A stretch of 64,000 nt of DNA, from NCBI GenBank assembly GCA_029953675.1, contig JAMWBK010000005.1:3057001-3121000 (forward strand), given 5' to 3'. Positions 45,541 to 56,280 of the stretch are shown piece after piece; within the stretch, counting starts at the first letter, position 1; every line of letters begins with the position of its first letter. Below the pieces are notes generated by a model, which saw nothing but the letters and a program-made list of their open reading frames with translations, was not told where the DNA came from and did not search any database. This stretch comes from Rhodosorus marinus (Eukaryota; Rhodophyta; Stylonematophyceae; Stylonematales; Stylonemataceae). Both the position numbers and the translations under genes were made by a program.

Positions 45541-46074
45541 GCATCAGGCGGGCGCGGACTAATGTCCTCCAAGAAGTCCGAAAAGCGGAAGAAGCATCGA
45601 GCATTGGAGCGGGTCCTTCGAACAGAAAACGAAGAGCGCCTTGTCCTCAAGATACAAGGACTACACGGAGAGCGTCTCGAAGTCGATCTCACGAACAGGC
45701 CAGTATGAGAGCCCTTCGCTACTTGCCAGACATCGAATCCATTCCGCTCAGCAGCCATCCTTAAGCTCAAACATTATGGTTAAGACGAAAGGGACAGGTC
45801 AAGGACTGACTTTCGTCCCTCGGCTTCCACATCACGTTCCAAAATTCTTGCTTTGGGTTGAATGCTCCAACGTCTACTCCCACTTATCCCAACCAGTTCA
45901 ATACGCGCGGTTACACAGAACGCGAAGTTGACACACTACGAGGAAGCCATGTCGATCGAGAAGTCCGGCGACAAGTACCTCCCATTTGCGATCGAAACTA
46001 TTTGTCCGGGTTGGACAACTGGCCGGGAAATTCTTGCGAGACAGTTGCAACTTGTTGAAACTCCTCAAGAATGA
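45541..46074 (+). pseudogene. Decayed retroelement fragment (possible reverse-transcriptase C-terminal region)
   Basis: Fragments in two plus-strand frames can be read together: APTSTPTYPNQFNTRGYTER (about 45862-45920), then, after a shift, AKLTHYEEAMSIEKSGDKYL and PFAIETICPGWTTGREILAR up to the stop at 46072. A T-x-P-T-Y-P segment followed by a charged helix and a PFAxET phrase resembles the C-terminal end of some retroelement polyproteins. A similar module lies at 2.5-2.9 kb. No catalytic motif is left. Confidence 0.33.
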
Positions 46075-46705
46075 AGTGGCAGTTCCTGGTGGCCGGGAGG
46101 TCTTGAGGAGGGAGTTTCGAGGAGTTGAAGACGGCTGTGACCTCGGAGCCCGTGCTCGCTTTGTCTCGGTTTGATGGAGACGGATTTGAGGTCGCGAGGG
46201 ACGCCTCCGGGGAGGGGATCGGCCGTGGTTTCGTTCAGAGGTGTCTTGTCCATGACGGTCTCAATCATAAATCCAGCAATCTGATCCGAATAAACTATAT
46301 CCCCTATCCTATATATGATATGAATTCATGCAAGAACACTAAAAATCAATTTTCACAGCGACATGGTGAAGTACTATTGATAGAAAAAGACGATCACGAT
46401 AAACGTACTCTATATATGATATATATTATTTGTTAAAGGCAAAATTACTTGGTGAAGTGTAATTAACGATATGAAAAAACGATCATGTTTGGTTAAGGTG
46501 AAATGAGGCTGCTGAGCGTAGGATCCGAGAATCGAGGACTGTGGAAAGGGATCGATTTCAATCGGGGAGGTTTGGGCAGTTTTGGGATGATGGGAGGTTG
46601 GCTTGGGTTTCTATCTTGAGGTGGTGGGAAGGGGGGGCTGGGGGGGTTGGAATTGGTTGGAGAAGTATTTATATTTGATTTGTCCTATGCGGCTTTTTTT
46701 AATTT
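46075..46705. other. Intergenic, upstream of the adenylate-forming-like gene
   Basis: Two related stretches (GGTGAAGTACTATTGATAG-like near 46364 and GGTGAAGTGTAATTAACGAT near 46451, each followed by AAAAACGATCATG- or AAAAAGACGATCACG-like sequence) indicate an old ~90-bp duplication. G-runs at 46628-46648 directly precede the next gene. Confidence 0.5.
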
Positions 46706-47835
46706 ATGTATAGCATGTATCGAGTTTTGAGTGTGGGTAGGAGGGCGCTTGGGAATGTTGGGATTGGTGGTTGGGTGTTGAAACGGTCGGGATGCGGGGC
46801 CGGTCGCACGTTGGTGAGGGGCTTGGCAGCAGCGAGTGGATCGAGGATCGGGGAGATAGTGGATTTGGCGGCGCGAACGAAGCCTTTGAAGGATGCTATT
46901 AAGTATTTGCAGACGACAAATGATCAGCTTTTGATTTGGACGAATTCTGATGTGAAGGTGAGTTTTGGGGTGGCTCCGTGACCTTTGTCAACGCGTACCT
47001 GGTGGCTCCAATTCTGGTGCAGTATGGCCTAAATTCCAAGGTTATTGTCTGGCTTGTTCTGTAGAAACATACGGACGCGTTTGCCAACGGACTGCTGGCT
47101 TCTGGCTTCTCCGCAGGTGACAAGATTGCAGTTTGGATGCCCACAGGGTCCATCGAGTACACTGTGAGCATCTTGGGAGCGGCGAAAGCTGGAATCACGC
47201 TAGTTACTATTGATCCGCCCGAAGACCCGACATCGGCGGATCTAGGGAAGGTCCGCGGGGCTCTGGAAACGTACAAGCCTAAGGGCCTGATCTTGTGGTC
47301 GGAGTATGGAGCCAACGACCCTGAGCAGGATGGTATCACGGGTATACTATCCAGCCTGTTTCCTGACAAACCCACTGAGAGGTCTTTGAGGTCCATGTTC
47401 ACCAAGTCGACGGGGATCAAATTGTCCGTCGGGAGCAAATACCCGTCTCTTGAATATGTCTTCCATACGGGTCAACAGAACATCCGTGGCACTTTGAACT
47501 TCAAGAATCTTCTCTTGTACAGTTCGGAGACTCCAAGATCAACAGCAAATGGGGAGGAGGATGTGCTTATTTGTGCCTCGTCGGGCGAGAAACTTTCCGC
47601 CGATGCTCTTATCGCTTCAGCCAAGACGCTTAGTCGAGACCTGAAGCTCTCCTCCAATCAAGACGAAAAAGAAGGCAAGGCAGTGCTGAGGACGACCGAC
47701 GTAGCGGACGGAACCGTTGCTAAGGGCCTCGTTGCAGCGATGATGAGCGAGTCGTTGTTTATTTCACCCTCTTACAAGCCCGTGGGAGACATAAGTTCTG
47801 AAACCGCAGCGAGAGAAGATGCTGTGGTTCTCTAG
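46706..47835 (+). CDS. Degenerate, truncated adenylate-forming-enzyme homologue, probably organellar
   Basis: Exons 46706-46957 and 47065-47835 (phase 0) give 340 residues. The N terminus (MYRVLSVGRRALGNVGIGGW, then KRSG and RTLVRGLAAASG) is a typical basic organelle presequence, probably mitochondrial. The next part matches the start of acyl-CoA synthetases: KHTDAFANGLLASGFSAGDK, IAVWMPTGSIEYTVSILGAA, then KAGITLVTIDP. Where active members carry the ATP-binding T/S-S-G-T-T-G-x-P-K loop, this protein has ICASSGEKLSADALIASAKT, lacking the Thr-rich turn and catalytic context. It then ends after ~100 more residues, missing the remaining adenylation motifs and the C-terminal lid. It therefore looks like a non-catalytic scaffold or regulator rather than an enzyme. 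Confidence 0.7.
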
Positions 47836-48327
47836 ACCGCACCATCGCTGCTTGCTTACTCTAAAAGCTGACTCGCCTCCAAATGGAATAGGCAACGATA
47901 ATATTTTTGGAAAGCGAACGAGAAATGTATGGTTCACCCTCGCCTGAGGACCACCGAGCTTGTCAGCCCACTGGGCCATAGGAGCCGCCACCTCTAACAC
48001 AAAGTCCGGCCGCACCAGACCAATAAACCAAGTCCGTTGATATTCTGTTCAAGTTTCCAGTACATTAATTATCCTTACTTTTGCTACGGCTGTTGCACGC
48101 TTGTTGCCGCCCGGTACGTTCGACCTTGGTGGGCATTTTGTCGTCTCGCCCCTTTAATCTGCTTATCAGTCATTGCAGGGCCTTCCGATGGCCCAAGACC
48201 AGAGGAATGTGGCACAACCCACCAACGGGCCGTGGTGTACCTATACATCTCTTACAACATAGTGTATAGCTCACAACCATCGAGCGAGAGCAGGTGCTCC
48301 TTCTCTTCAGCATAAAGCATCTAAATC
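47836..48327. other. Intergenic between convergent genes
   Basis: 3' regions; nothing further recognised. Confidence 0.5.
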
Positions 48328-49395
48328 CTACGTCACGATGACCGCCATATCCAAATCCCTTCTTTCGATCACTGGAGTCATGCAAAGGGGGCACCAATTT
48401 TTCCGACGATTGACCAGCCATGCGTCGCAGCACGGCACATGAAATCTATGACCACATTTCAACTCCCTGACCTATTCAAACGCAAGAAAAAGAAACAAGC
48501 TTCTTAAGCTGCCCGTTTTCCTCGAACTGCTGCATCGCATGTGTTCACAACGCGTGGAACGGAGCACAGCAGAGTACTCTATCCCCTAAACCACCCTCAC
48601 AGATACGTCAATGAGCCAATCCAGTTCTTTGGGGTTACTGTCGTAGTCGAGGAGGATGCTCTGGGGACAGAGACACCAAGCGAGCAGACTCGTACGTAGA
48701 CCCACGTGCCTTTCTGAGAGATTTGGTCCGACTCACCTTTTGGTTTTCCTTCATAGGGCCAAGGCATACTATACACGATTCTTCCTCTTCCTCCTTCGAA
48801 TTTCCTCCTGTAGTTAGTACGGAGGATTCTCCGATTTCTCTCTGGATCTCCAAACGGCCTGACCAGTATCGCGTCTGTAGGAACGACGTATGTGGAAGAG
48901 GGTTGTAGATGATATTCTCCCGAAGCCCATGATCTGCCAGAACTCTATCGTCGTTTTCAATTCTCTGCTCATGCAGACGCTGTACAAGCGCAATCCCAAG
49001 CGCCGGGAACACGATGTATCCCACAAGCAGGATCGTATACCCCGTAAACACCTCTCTGTCTCTCTCAGAATTTCTGTCAAATTTTACCCGTTGCGCTCGC
49101 TCCCGCCTTTCATTGGGTCTTCGCTCAGTTCTTTTAGCCTGCCCTTGGACGAACCATGGCATCCTTTCCGCAGACCTGCATCAAACAGAGCCAGAAGCAT
49201 AACACAAATCAGAAACCCCTCCTAAAAACTAAAAGCACAGAGCGGAATTCAGGCAAAACCAAGCCACCATCCTCACCATTTATAAACACTCTCAGATTCC
49301 AGCAGATCCAGCCCTGCCGTCCTCATCGAGACCCCAAGAATAGTACCAAAAGCAATCAAAACACTAAGCCAAAATACGATTGCAGAGGATCCCAT
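48328..49395 (-). CDS. RING-H2 E3 ubiquitin ligase with two membrane helices
   Basis: Probable membrane-embedded ubiquitin ligase. Four exons (49395-49277, 49175-48737, 48660-48601, 48471-48328) join in phase to 253 residues. The first helix (IVFWLSVLIAFGTILGV) lies near the N terminus and the second (YTILLVGYIVFPALGIALV) at about 83-101, separated by a basic loop (ERRPNERRERAQRVKF). After an acidic patch (SKEEEEES) the RING begins: CIVC, 33 intervening residues, then KCGHRFHVPC and WCPLC, giving C-C-C-H-H-C-C-C, i.e. RING-H2. Spacing is within the normal range only when all three introns are removed, which supports the model. The substrate is unknown; ER or Golgi quality control is a guess. 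C-runs at 49662-49700 lie upstream. Confidence 0.83.
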
Positions 49396-52300
49396 GGCAA
49401 AAATCCCCCAACCTCCTTCCTCCCACCCCCGCCACCGAATCCAAAGCCCACACAAATACGACCTTCCTACATTCAACCTACTACCACAGCATCACCTCCC
49501 CCACCTCACCCACAACAACTACTATAGCCCTACTAACGTACCACATAGTTATAGAATCATCACATTATATACCGATATCCCAATTTCATACAATTTCTCC
49601 AACAACCTCAGAGCCTAGTCAATCTTCAATCCCCTTACAAGGGACCACCAGTCTGCAAATCCCCACCCACCCCCCTCCTCTTCTCTCCCCTCCTCCCCGA
49701 AAAGGGACAGCTAACCCCAACAACAACTCTACTAGCTGCTCTGCTAGGAATAGCAATCGTTAGCTATAAGGTTATCAACGCATTCAAACCCCCCTTCCTC
49801 TCTACCCATATAGAAAAGCCTATCTTTAATTATTTTACAATATTAAGCATTTTTGGTATATATAGTATTGGGCGTAAGGGGGATTGGACTTTGGTTAGAA
49901 TTTCACTCCGAACGTGTTTGTAAAAGCTAATTGAACCTGATGGTTAAGTCTTTCGGTTTCTGCTCCCCCTGGTGAAGAAGAGATTTACTTAACTAGTATA
50001 AGACTGAAGCATGTTTTGATATCTAAATTTAGAGGATTCTAGGGCGTGTAAGGTTTTCTATCTGTTTAGTGGCGTTAGAAAGGGGGTGGGTAGGGGGGAG
50101 GGGGTTGACTTTATCCATGCTGTTTTTGCATCAAATTTTTCATCGACAAGAGGGGCCCTCTGGGTGAGTTGTTTGGAATGCATAATGATTGAACTTCATG
50201 TGGTTAGGAGTTTGCAATCAATCTACTTGATTTTTTGGAAGAAGGCGCATGAATAATGATTGAACCTGAATAATGATTGAACCTGTAGTTGGGAGTTCGC
50301 TTTTGTTGCAGGGTTTGGTGAGTGGGGGGGGTGAGGGAGTAACGGAAATATTCTAAGCCCATTTTAGAATATAAATGACATTTTAGTCCTTTGTCTGAGT
50401 GTTTTGGAGGGTACAGGTTGTTGGACGGATTTACGTGCTGAGTGTAAATGGACAGGATTTGTTAGGGTTGGAATTCTGGCAGACCTCATTCGGGGAGGGA
50501 CCTTTGCTTCCGATAAAAAATGACGCTCATGTTAGATTGCAAGGGGCTGTGGTGAGGGGCCTTGGGTATGTTCACTGTTTGTACCCTTGTGAAACGATTT
50601 TCGATGCAGGGTCAACCATTATCTTGACGGGGAGCCTGACTATTGTCCAGGAGCGGGCTAACGCTTTTTCGCACGTTCTCACGTGTCAAGTTTTCGGATG
50701 TCGTGTCAAATTTGGAGAAGGCGTACTATTTGCAGCCAGCGCCTGGCTACGATTCGTGACCCTTGGGCAGTTCCCCTGTGTGAGGTCTGCTTAAATGCAG
50801 GTAAAAAGCTCGCGCATGAATCTGCGAGGGCGGATAAGAAGGCCAGAAATGCGAAGAACCAGCTCTCTAGTTGCTCATCGCTTTCTTCTATTTTGACGTG
50901 AAAGTGTAACCACGGGACCCGCCCCCTCTAAGAACCAACTGCTCACACGGCGCGGTAGTGCACATCGAAAACCTGCGAAAGGGCCGCGGTATTTGCAAAA
51001 ACTTGACCCAACCCTGCTGCGTGTTTCATAGAATTCACGAAAGGCAGGTTCCCAGGGTGACACGAACTTGCAACAGAAACTTGAAAACCTACTCAGAATA
51101 ATGCTTCCAACCTCTCCAAACACCAGCCACTACCTGCTAACAGAGGAACGAAGCCTACAACAAGCAATATTTCTGAACACATGGAATCCGCCTCCCTAGT
51201 CAATATAAAAGAAGTTCGATACTCGCGCAGCATCTGGTGGTGGCCTGTTGAAATATCTATTCAATGCTGTGTGAGTACAACGAGCTCTACTAGCCTCTGC
51301 CAACACCAGGACAACATCAACAATCCTAGCACGTCATAGACGCATCGTTGACGTCCTCATATCCATCAGCGCACTGACCTTTCCATCAAGTAGCAGAAGC
51401 TTTAATACACTTCTCTTCCCCCCTCCCCCTTTGGCACCAAGATCTATTGCCTTCTATAGTTTTTCAAACTTTTAAAAAAGTTTTCCGCTGACCACCCCTT
51501 AAAAACCCAGGAAAAAACGCTCGATCTAGCTCCAAGCACATCTTCCCCCTGCCACTTTTCACTACGAATAAGTCCTTGGAGATAGACTATTGCTACCCCT
51601 CCATTGCCAACTAGAAACAGGAACGGATAACTATATTTTTCTTACTAATTCAGTATAGCTATTGATAGTCCTACTTTGTCGGGGCATAGAAGATGTGAAA
51701 TCTCAAAGCGTAGATTTATCCACCCTTGGAAGACGTCGACAAAAAGGTCTTCAATCACTATCTGTTCTCACCCACCCTACTTCAGCTAACCTTTTCATCA
51801 GCGTCAAAAAAAATTGATTATTGATTAATGGCAATCATTTCTACCCCCCGACATCTGTTTAAATCGAAATAGGACACGTGCTAAATGATTGATTTAAGTG
51901 TTTAGGGGTTTTGGATGTTGTTTCTTGTTGTAGTTTTTTAAAAACAAAAAGAAATTTGGCAAAGGGCGAGTTGCGTCATCATCGGTTGATGTCTAACTCT
52001 CATCATCTAAAAGGTATTGTTCGGCACTGGGGACAGGCTATATATACAACCCGTTGTGGCGGTCAAGGGCAGGTTGGGTTTTCATCAGGAGGAGGGACGG
52101 GGGGAAGGGGGAGGGGGGGGGATCAAGGTAGATGGAGGCTAAGTGTTTCTTTTGTTCAAGGAGGATTGCGAGCTGGTTTGTCGATAGATCAATTGTTAAG
52201 TTGGAAAAGGAACGGTGTGAGAGCTTGGATTTTTTTTCTGGTTATCTAGCGCGTGGGTTTCGGAGTCCATGATATTCTTGTACCGTTGAGAAAGATCAGA

Positions 52301-52401
52301 AAGGTATTTATCCGGTTGCGTTCACGTTCTCTTTGCTTTTTTCTTTCCGGGACGCCGAGAACCCATAGAAAATTTTGGTTGGTGTGAATCATACGGGGCC
52401 C
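49396..52401. other. 3-kb interval, possible unresolved gene near 50.4-50.9 kb
   Basis: On the plus strand an open frame at 50399-50794 overlaps another ending at 50901 (tail: LATIRDPWAVPLCEVCLNAG followed by a Lys/Ala-rich helix). G-runs at 50083-50110 and 50318-50335 precede it, as for other genes in this window. Acceptor-like sites exist at ~50416, ~50611 and ~50734, but no phase-consistent model with an ATG was found. Tandem AATAATGATTGAACCTG units lie near 50252-50284. Strong G-runs at 52095-52130 precede CKS1. Confidence 0.35.
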
Positions 52402-52757
52402 ATGTCCACGCAGAACATACAGTACTCCGAGAAGTATTACGACGATCAGTTCGAGTACAGGTGCGTAAACGTGGTCGCACGAGATCGACACAATTTGTTC
52501 GTGAATCGAATCGATTCGTTCTTCCGTCGACGTTGAAACTCATGGTCATTCGCTTGTGGTGCTTCGTTGTTGATTCGCCTAGGCACGTGATTCTGCCAAA
52601 GGACATTGCCAAGTATGTGCCACGGAGTCGACTTATGAGTGAAGAAGAATGGAGAGCACTCGGAGTACAGCAGAGCCGCGGATGGGTTCACTATGCCATT
52701 CATCGTCCGGAACCACATATTTTGCTCTTCAAGCGTGAGAAGGACGGTAGCTACTGA
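52402..52757 (+). CDS. CKS1: Cyclin-dependent kinase regulatory subunit CKS1
   Basis: Small phosphate-reading adaptor that binds CDK and helps multisite phosphorylation during the cell cycle. Exons 52402-52460 and 52583-52757 (AG|GTGCGT ... CCTAG|G, phase 2) give 77 residues, the family size. Exon 1 encodes [20 protein letters not shown] and exon 2 continues [40 protein letters not shown], then [12 protein letters not shown]. This contains the anion-binding Arg/Ser/Trp residues and the HxPEPH hinge of CKS proteins. The region is complete and intact. It faces the NUMOD3/zinc-finger gene. Confidence 0.96.
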
Positions 52758-53293
52758 GGAAAGGCTTGTTGTACAGAGTTAGTAAAGCGTTTACTCGAAA
52801 CCGGCATCTCTAACTCCCCGCGAAGGGCTCCTCCATGTGCTACAAAAAAACAACGTGTCTTTGGCTCTCGCCCGCAGCAATGGATCAAAAAAACCATCGA
52901 ATGGGCAGCGCGATTTCGCAAGACTATCCCAATATGCATGATCTACAGCCGCAAGCAAACTGGGCGTGTTTACAAGCACCTTAAGTTGACTCCGACGGAA
53001 TGGAGTCGCGTGAATCCTTACCAACAACTCCATTCCGTTGATTCGTGTTGGAACGTAAGTGCCTCAGAGTACAAGTCCGTCGCCTAGCTGACGAATGTCT
53101 AATCGGCAGAGCCTCCACCACAGGACAAACCGGGCTTGCGCCGTCGCACGTACAAGGGCTCTCTCGTAGCCTGAGACTCGACTGGACGCGTCTTTGCGTT
53201 CCCAGATTCCCATGTTTTTGACGTTGACGCAAACCAAAACTCAAGGAAACCGCGGAAGAGAAAACTCTCCACTGGCTTTGCACCTCCACCACC
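52758..53293. other. Intergenic between convergent genes
   Basis: Short open frames on the minus strand have no motif. Nothing recognised. Confidence 0.45.
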
Positions 53294-54764
53294 CTAACTA
53301 TCCCGCCCACCCGATCCGCCACATGTTTCACAGAACATGATCCCCACCCCAAGACACTGTGGACAGCTTGAACTCGACACGCCATGACGTCCAACACAAA
53401 CCGAGCAGTCTACAGATCCAGTTCCGCTACATACCGGACATCTAAACCATGAAAACAAATTGCAGGGAGCACGTGAGAGGGGGCGCATTATCCACCTAGA
53501 ATATTAACCCGTTTCGTACCGTGACGCTTCAAGTTCCTCCTTTTCCTTCTTCTCGTCGTCCAAGTTAGCTTTTCCCTGCCTTATTCCTTTGGTAACAGAT
53601 AGTGGTAGTTCAACGTTCTTTAGGACCTCCTCCATCATTTCATCGTACTCCTCCTCTGCATACAGTCCATCTACGGAGACTCCAGAACTGTCCGCTTCTT
53701 CTTCCAAACCTGTCGAAGAACTGGCGCTTTCATCATCAGCGGCTTTCGCTGCTTTTCGGGCTCCTCCCTTGCCACGCTTCTTCTTGGTGGGCTTTTCAGT
53801 GGTCTGTCCAGCATTCCTAGCCTGCCATTCAGAACAACAAGAGCCAAAAGGAAACAAAGTGGGCAAGCTGCAATTGCTTCAACCCGCTGCGAATGGTCGA
53901 CGTGATTACCGATGCTCGTTCTTTTGCCTTCTGAGAGATGAGTTTTTTGGTCCGTTCAGACCTCTTCCGGCCAAACATGGGGTTCTTCTCGCCAGTGAAG
54001 CTGTTTCAAAAGTAGTGCAGTGAACGTCAGGGGTGTATGAGAGACGATCATCAAATCGCGCGGTATATTGGATTGGGATCGATACCTTTCGCTCAAGGCC
54101 TGACGGTGTTCTTGGGAGAACTTGCGCCCTTTCAGTGCGGCGGAGATCTTTGCCTTGACTTCTGGCGAGAGGCGTCTACCTCGTAGGGATTCAGAAATTC
54201 TTTCTCTGGTCTCCTCTGAGACTTCTCGTGTTCGCCGCGGGTTGTTCTGACCTTCTGCTCTTCTTTTCTCCCAGACTGAAAGAGCTGCTAGTCTAATCTG
54301 CTAGATGTTCGTGTTTTGTCACGAGAGTGAGCTTCTTGAGTCCGTCACGGCAAGAGCCAGGTGCCGGCCGCGCGGGAACCCACCTTCTCCTTAGTTTCTG
54401 CCGATAATTTTCTTCCTTTCATCTTCTTTGATATTTGAGCCCTAGAGGAGCTGCTTAGCTTGGACGTCGACGCACGCCCATCTGCTTGGGAAGGATCCGT
54501 CTCCGAAACTTCCGAACCCTCCACCGCCGGTTCCACAGCTTCCACATCATCCGACTCATCGCCGCCTGTTTCATCCTCGGGTTCAGATATGTCAGAACTT
54601 GCATCCGCGACCAAAGCTATGTTCGTAAAATCCAACCTGGAGCGAGGCCCGACGTACGACACCCTGAATAGATCTGCCTGAGTAGTACAAACCCATGGAT
54701 TACCCAAGACTCCAGCTGAGAGCCGACGATATGGTACAATCGCCGAAACAAAAGCGGCCGTCAT
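53294..54764 (-). CDS. NUMOD3-repeat protein with C-terminal DnaJ-type zinc finger, probably plastid
   Basis: Five exons (54764-54384, 54297-54086, 54000-53910, 53821-53520, 53441-53294) join in phase to 377 residues. The N terminus (MTAAFVSAIVPYRRLSAGVL) is acid-free for ~30 residues, like a plastid or mitochondrial transit peptide. Three NUMOD3-like DNA-binding motifs follow: ISKKMKGRKLSAETKEK, then EETRERISESLRGRRLSPEV with AKISAALKGRKFSQEH, and GEKNPMFGRKRSERTKKLI. A Lys-rich then acidic linker follows. The last exon encodes four CxxCxGxG-type units (CPVCSGTG, CSVCVGRHG, CPQCLGVG, CETCGGSG). NUMOD3 is best known from homing endonucleases, but no nuclease motif is present. The last junction (CG|GTACGA ... 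TTTAG|A, 78 nt) is inferred from phase; if wrong, the protein ends at 53504 and the finger is separate. Confidence 0.7.
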
Positions 54765-55221
54765 TGGTATTCACCTTCTCTACCCATCGGTTTTATACAT
54801 AAACAAAAGACACCCCGCTCCCTTCCCCACGCTGCCCCTTCCCCCACCTAAGCACACCGCTTCAGTCCAAATAGCATAGAAAAAAAACCTAAAAACCCCG
54901 TAGTACGCCAATTTCAAGAATTCCAATATGGATCCTTATTCAACTAAGCCAAAAACCCAATCCTCCCCTTCACTCAACGAGAAGCTTTTCCACGCCAGCC
55001 TCACGGTTATACACAGTCCTCAACCGGGCCCCTCCCAACCCCATTCCCCAATTCCCCTCTCATCCCTCATCTCCCAATCCCATCCTCACCTTGGCTCCGT
55101 TTCCAATGGCCAAATGCAATTCCAATCAAACAATCACAAAAACTACAGGTAAACGAAATATACGTTTTTTGTTTGTTTTTTGTAAGATTAGTTTCCTAAT
55201 GTTATTTTCATTGGTTAGGGT
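54765..55221. other. Upstream region of the NUMOD3 gene
   Basis: C-runs at 54813-54852 on the plus strand (G-runs on the gene's sense strand). No gene. Confidence 0.5.
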
Positions 55222-55613
55222 TGTCATATCTGTCTGATTTCGTCCGATATACCAAGCTGTCCAGAAAAGAAGTTTCACAGACTGTAATTACGTAATAATA
55301 ATGAAGTTTATTTTCTAGCTCGCGTCCGGTAGAAATACTTCAAACCTCAATAACAAATAAAAAAACATCTTTTCGTCCAATCATGACCGACTGACGTCCG
55401 ATATTCATCAATCAACGACAATTATTGATTGATATTCAATTTTCTTCTTCGGATGGCGATGTCCCGGTTATGGTCTTCTCGGCAAATTTTGTGGCTTTGT
55501 CGGACCATCCCAATCGTACAGTTGTTTTAGAAGCTTTTCGAAGACATCCTCCTATTTTTCTACATTTATTCAACACTTTTTCTCGAATAAAAATTATCGG
55601 ACAGTTTGTAACT
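55222..55613 (+). mobile_element. TIR element, about 390 bp, same family as 3258-4150
   Basis: Begins TGTCATATCTGTCTGATTTC then GTCCGATATA, and the first ~240 bp aligns by eye with the reverse complement of 4150-3900. The right end is less certain; ATTATCGGACAGTTTGTAAC near 55596-55613 is a candidate inverted terminus. No transposase. Orientation is opposite to the first copy. Confidence 0.55.
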
Positions 55614-56280
55614 ATCGAAGATTAAACCAATCAAGTGTAAAGTAGCGTTTCAAGTATCTAGAAACATCGAAATATAATAATGTCTTTATAGCTGTGATAA
55701 TACATTTCTGATTGAAAAAGAGATATTTTCCGCAAAATCCGTTGTGGTTTGCTAGAGATTTTTGTTTTGATTGGATTTGAGAAATATTTACGTTGTTTCA
55801 TGAACGAGTGCTTTGTCATTGGCTATGGTACAGAATATTTTTGTTAAGAAACGCATCGAGATTGTGTTTTTATTTAGTTTTAGTGAGGGTTGATAGGTTG
55901 GATTGGATTCAATGGAAACCATTCACACCGTTTTTGCGACGAAAAGTAGATCGTTTTTGGTTAGTTGCGAGAACGAGCTGTCTGGGGCATTTGCTAGCGG
56001 AAGTGGGATTGAGAACTGTGACCTCATTGCACAGACTACAACGCCGAGGCGATGACCCGCTCCAGGCCTTTGGTTAGATTGATTGCAGAACTGAAAAACT
56101 GGGAAGGGAGGCTCGGTTCAAAAGAGATGCAGTGAGGAGGCTACAGTTGTCTCTATCGTTCTAGCTCCGTCTGTCAAGCAACTGCCTAGGAGTCCAAAGA
56201 AAACGCAGCGTCTGTACTTTCCTCAACTGCAAACTACGTATGACAGATGAAGATCGACTGTCCGCTTGGTCACAAACTAT
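55614..56280. other. Intergenic
   Basis: No gene or repeat recognised. Confidence 0.5.

Noticed and set aside
53294-53488. Zinc-finger frame as a separate 64-residue gene starting at 53488
   Set aside because: The stretch before CPVCSGTG reads as a polypyrimidine tract plus TTTAG acceptor, and phase fits joining to the NUMOD3 exons, so the ATG at 53488 probably lies in the intron.
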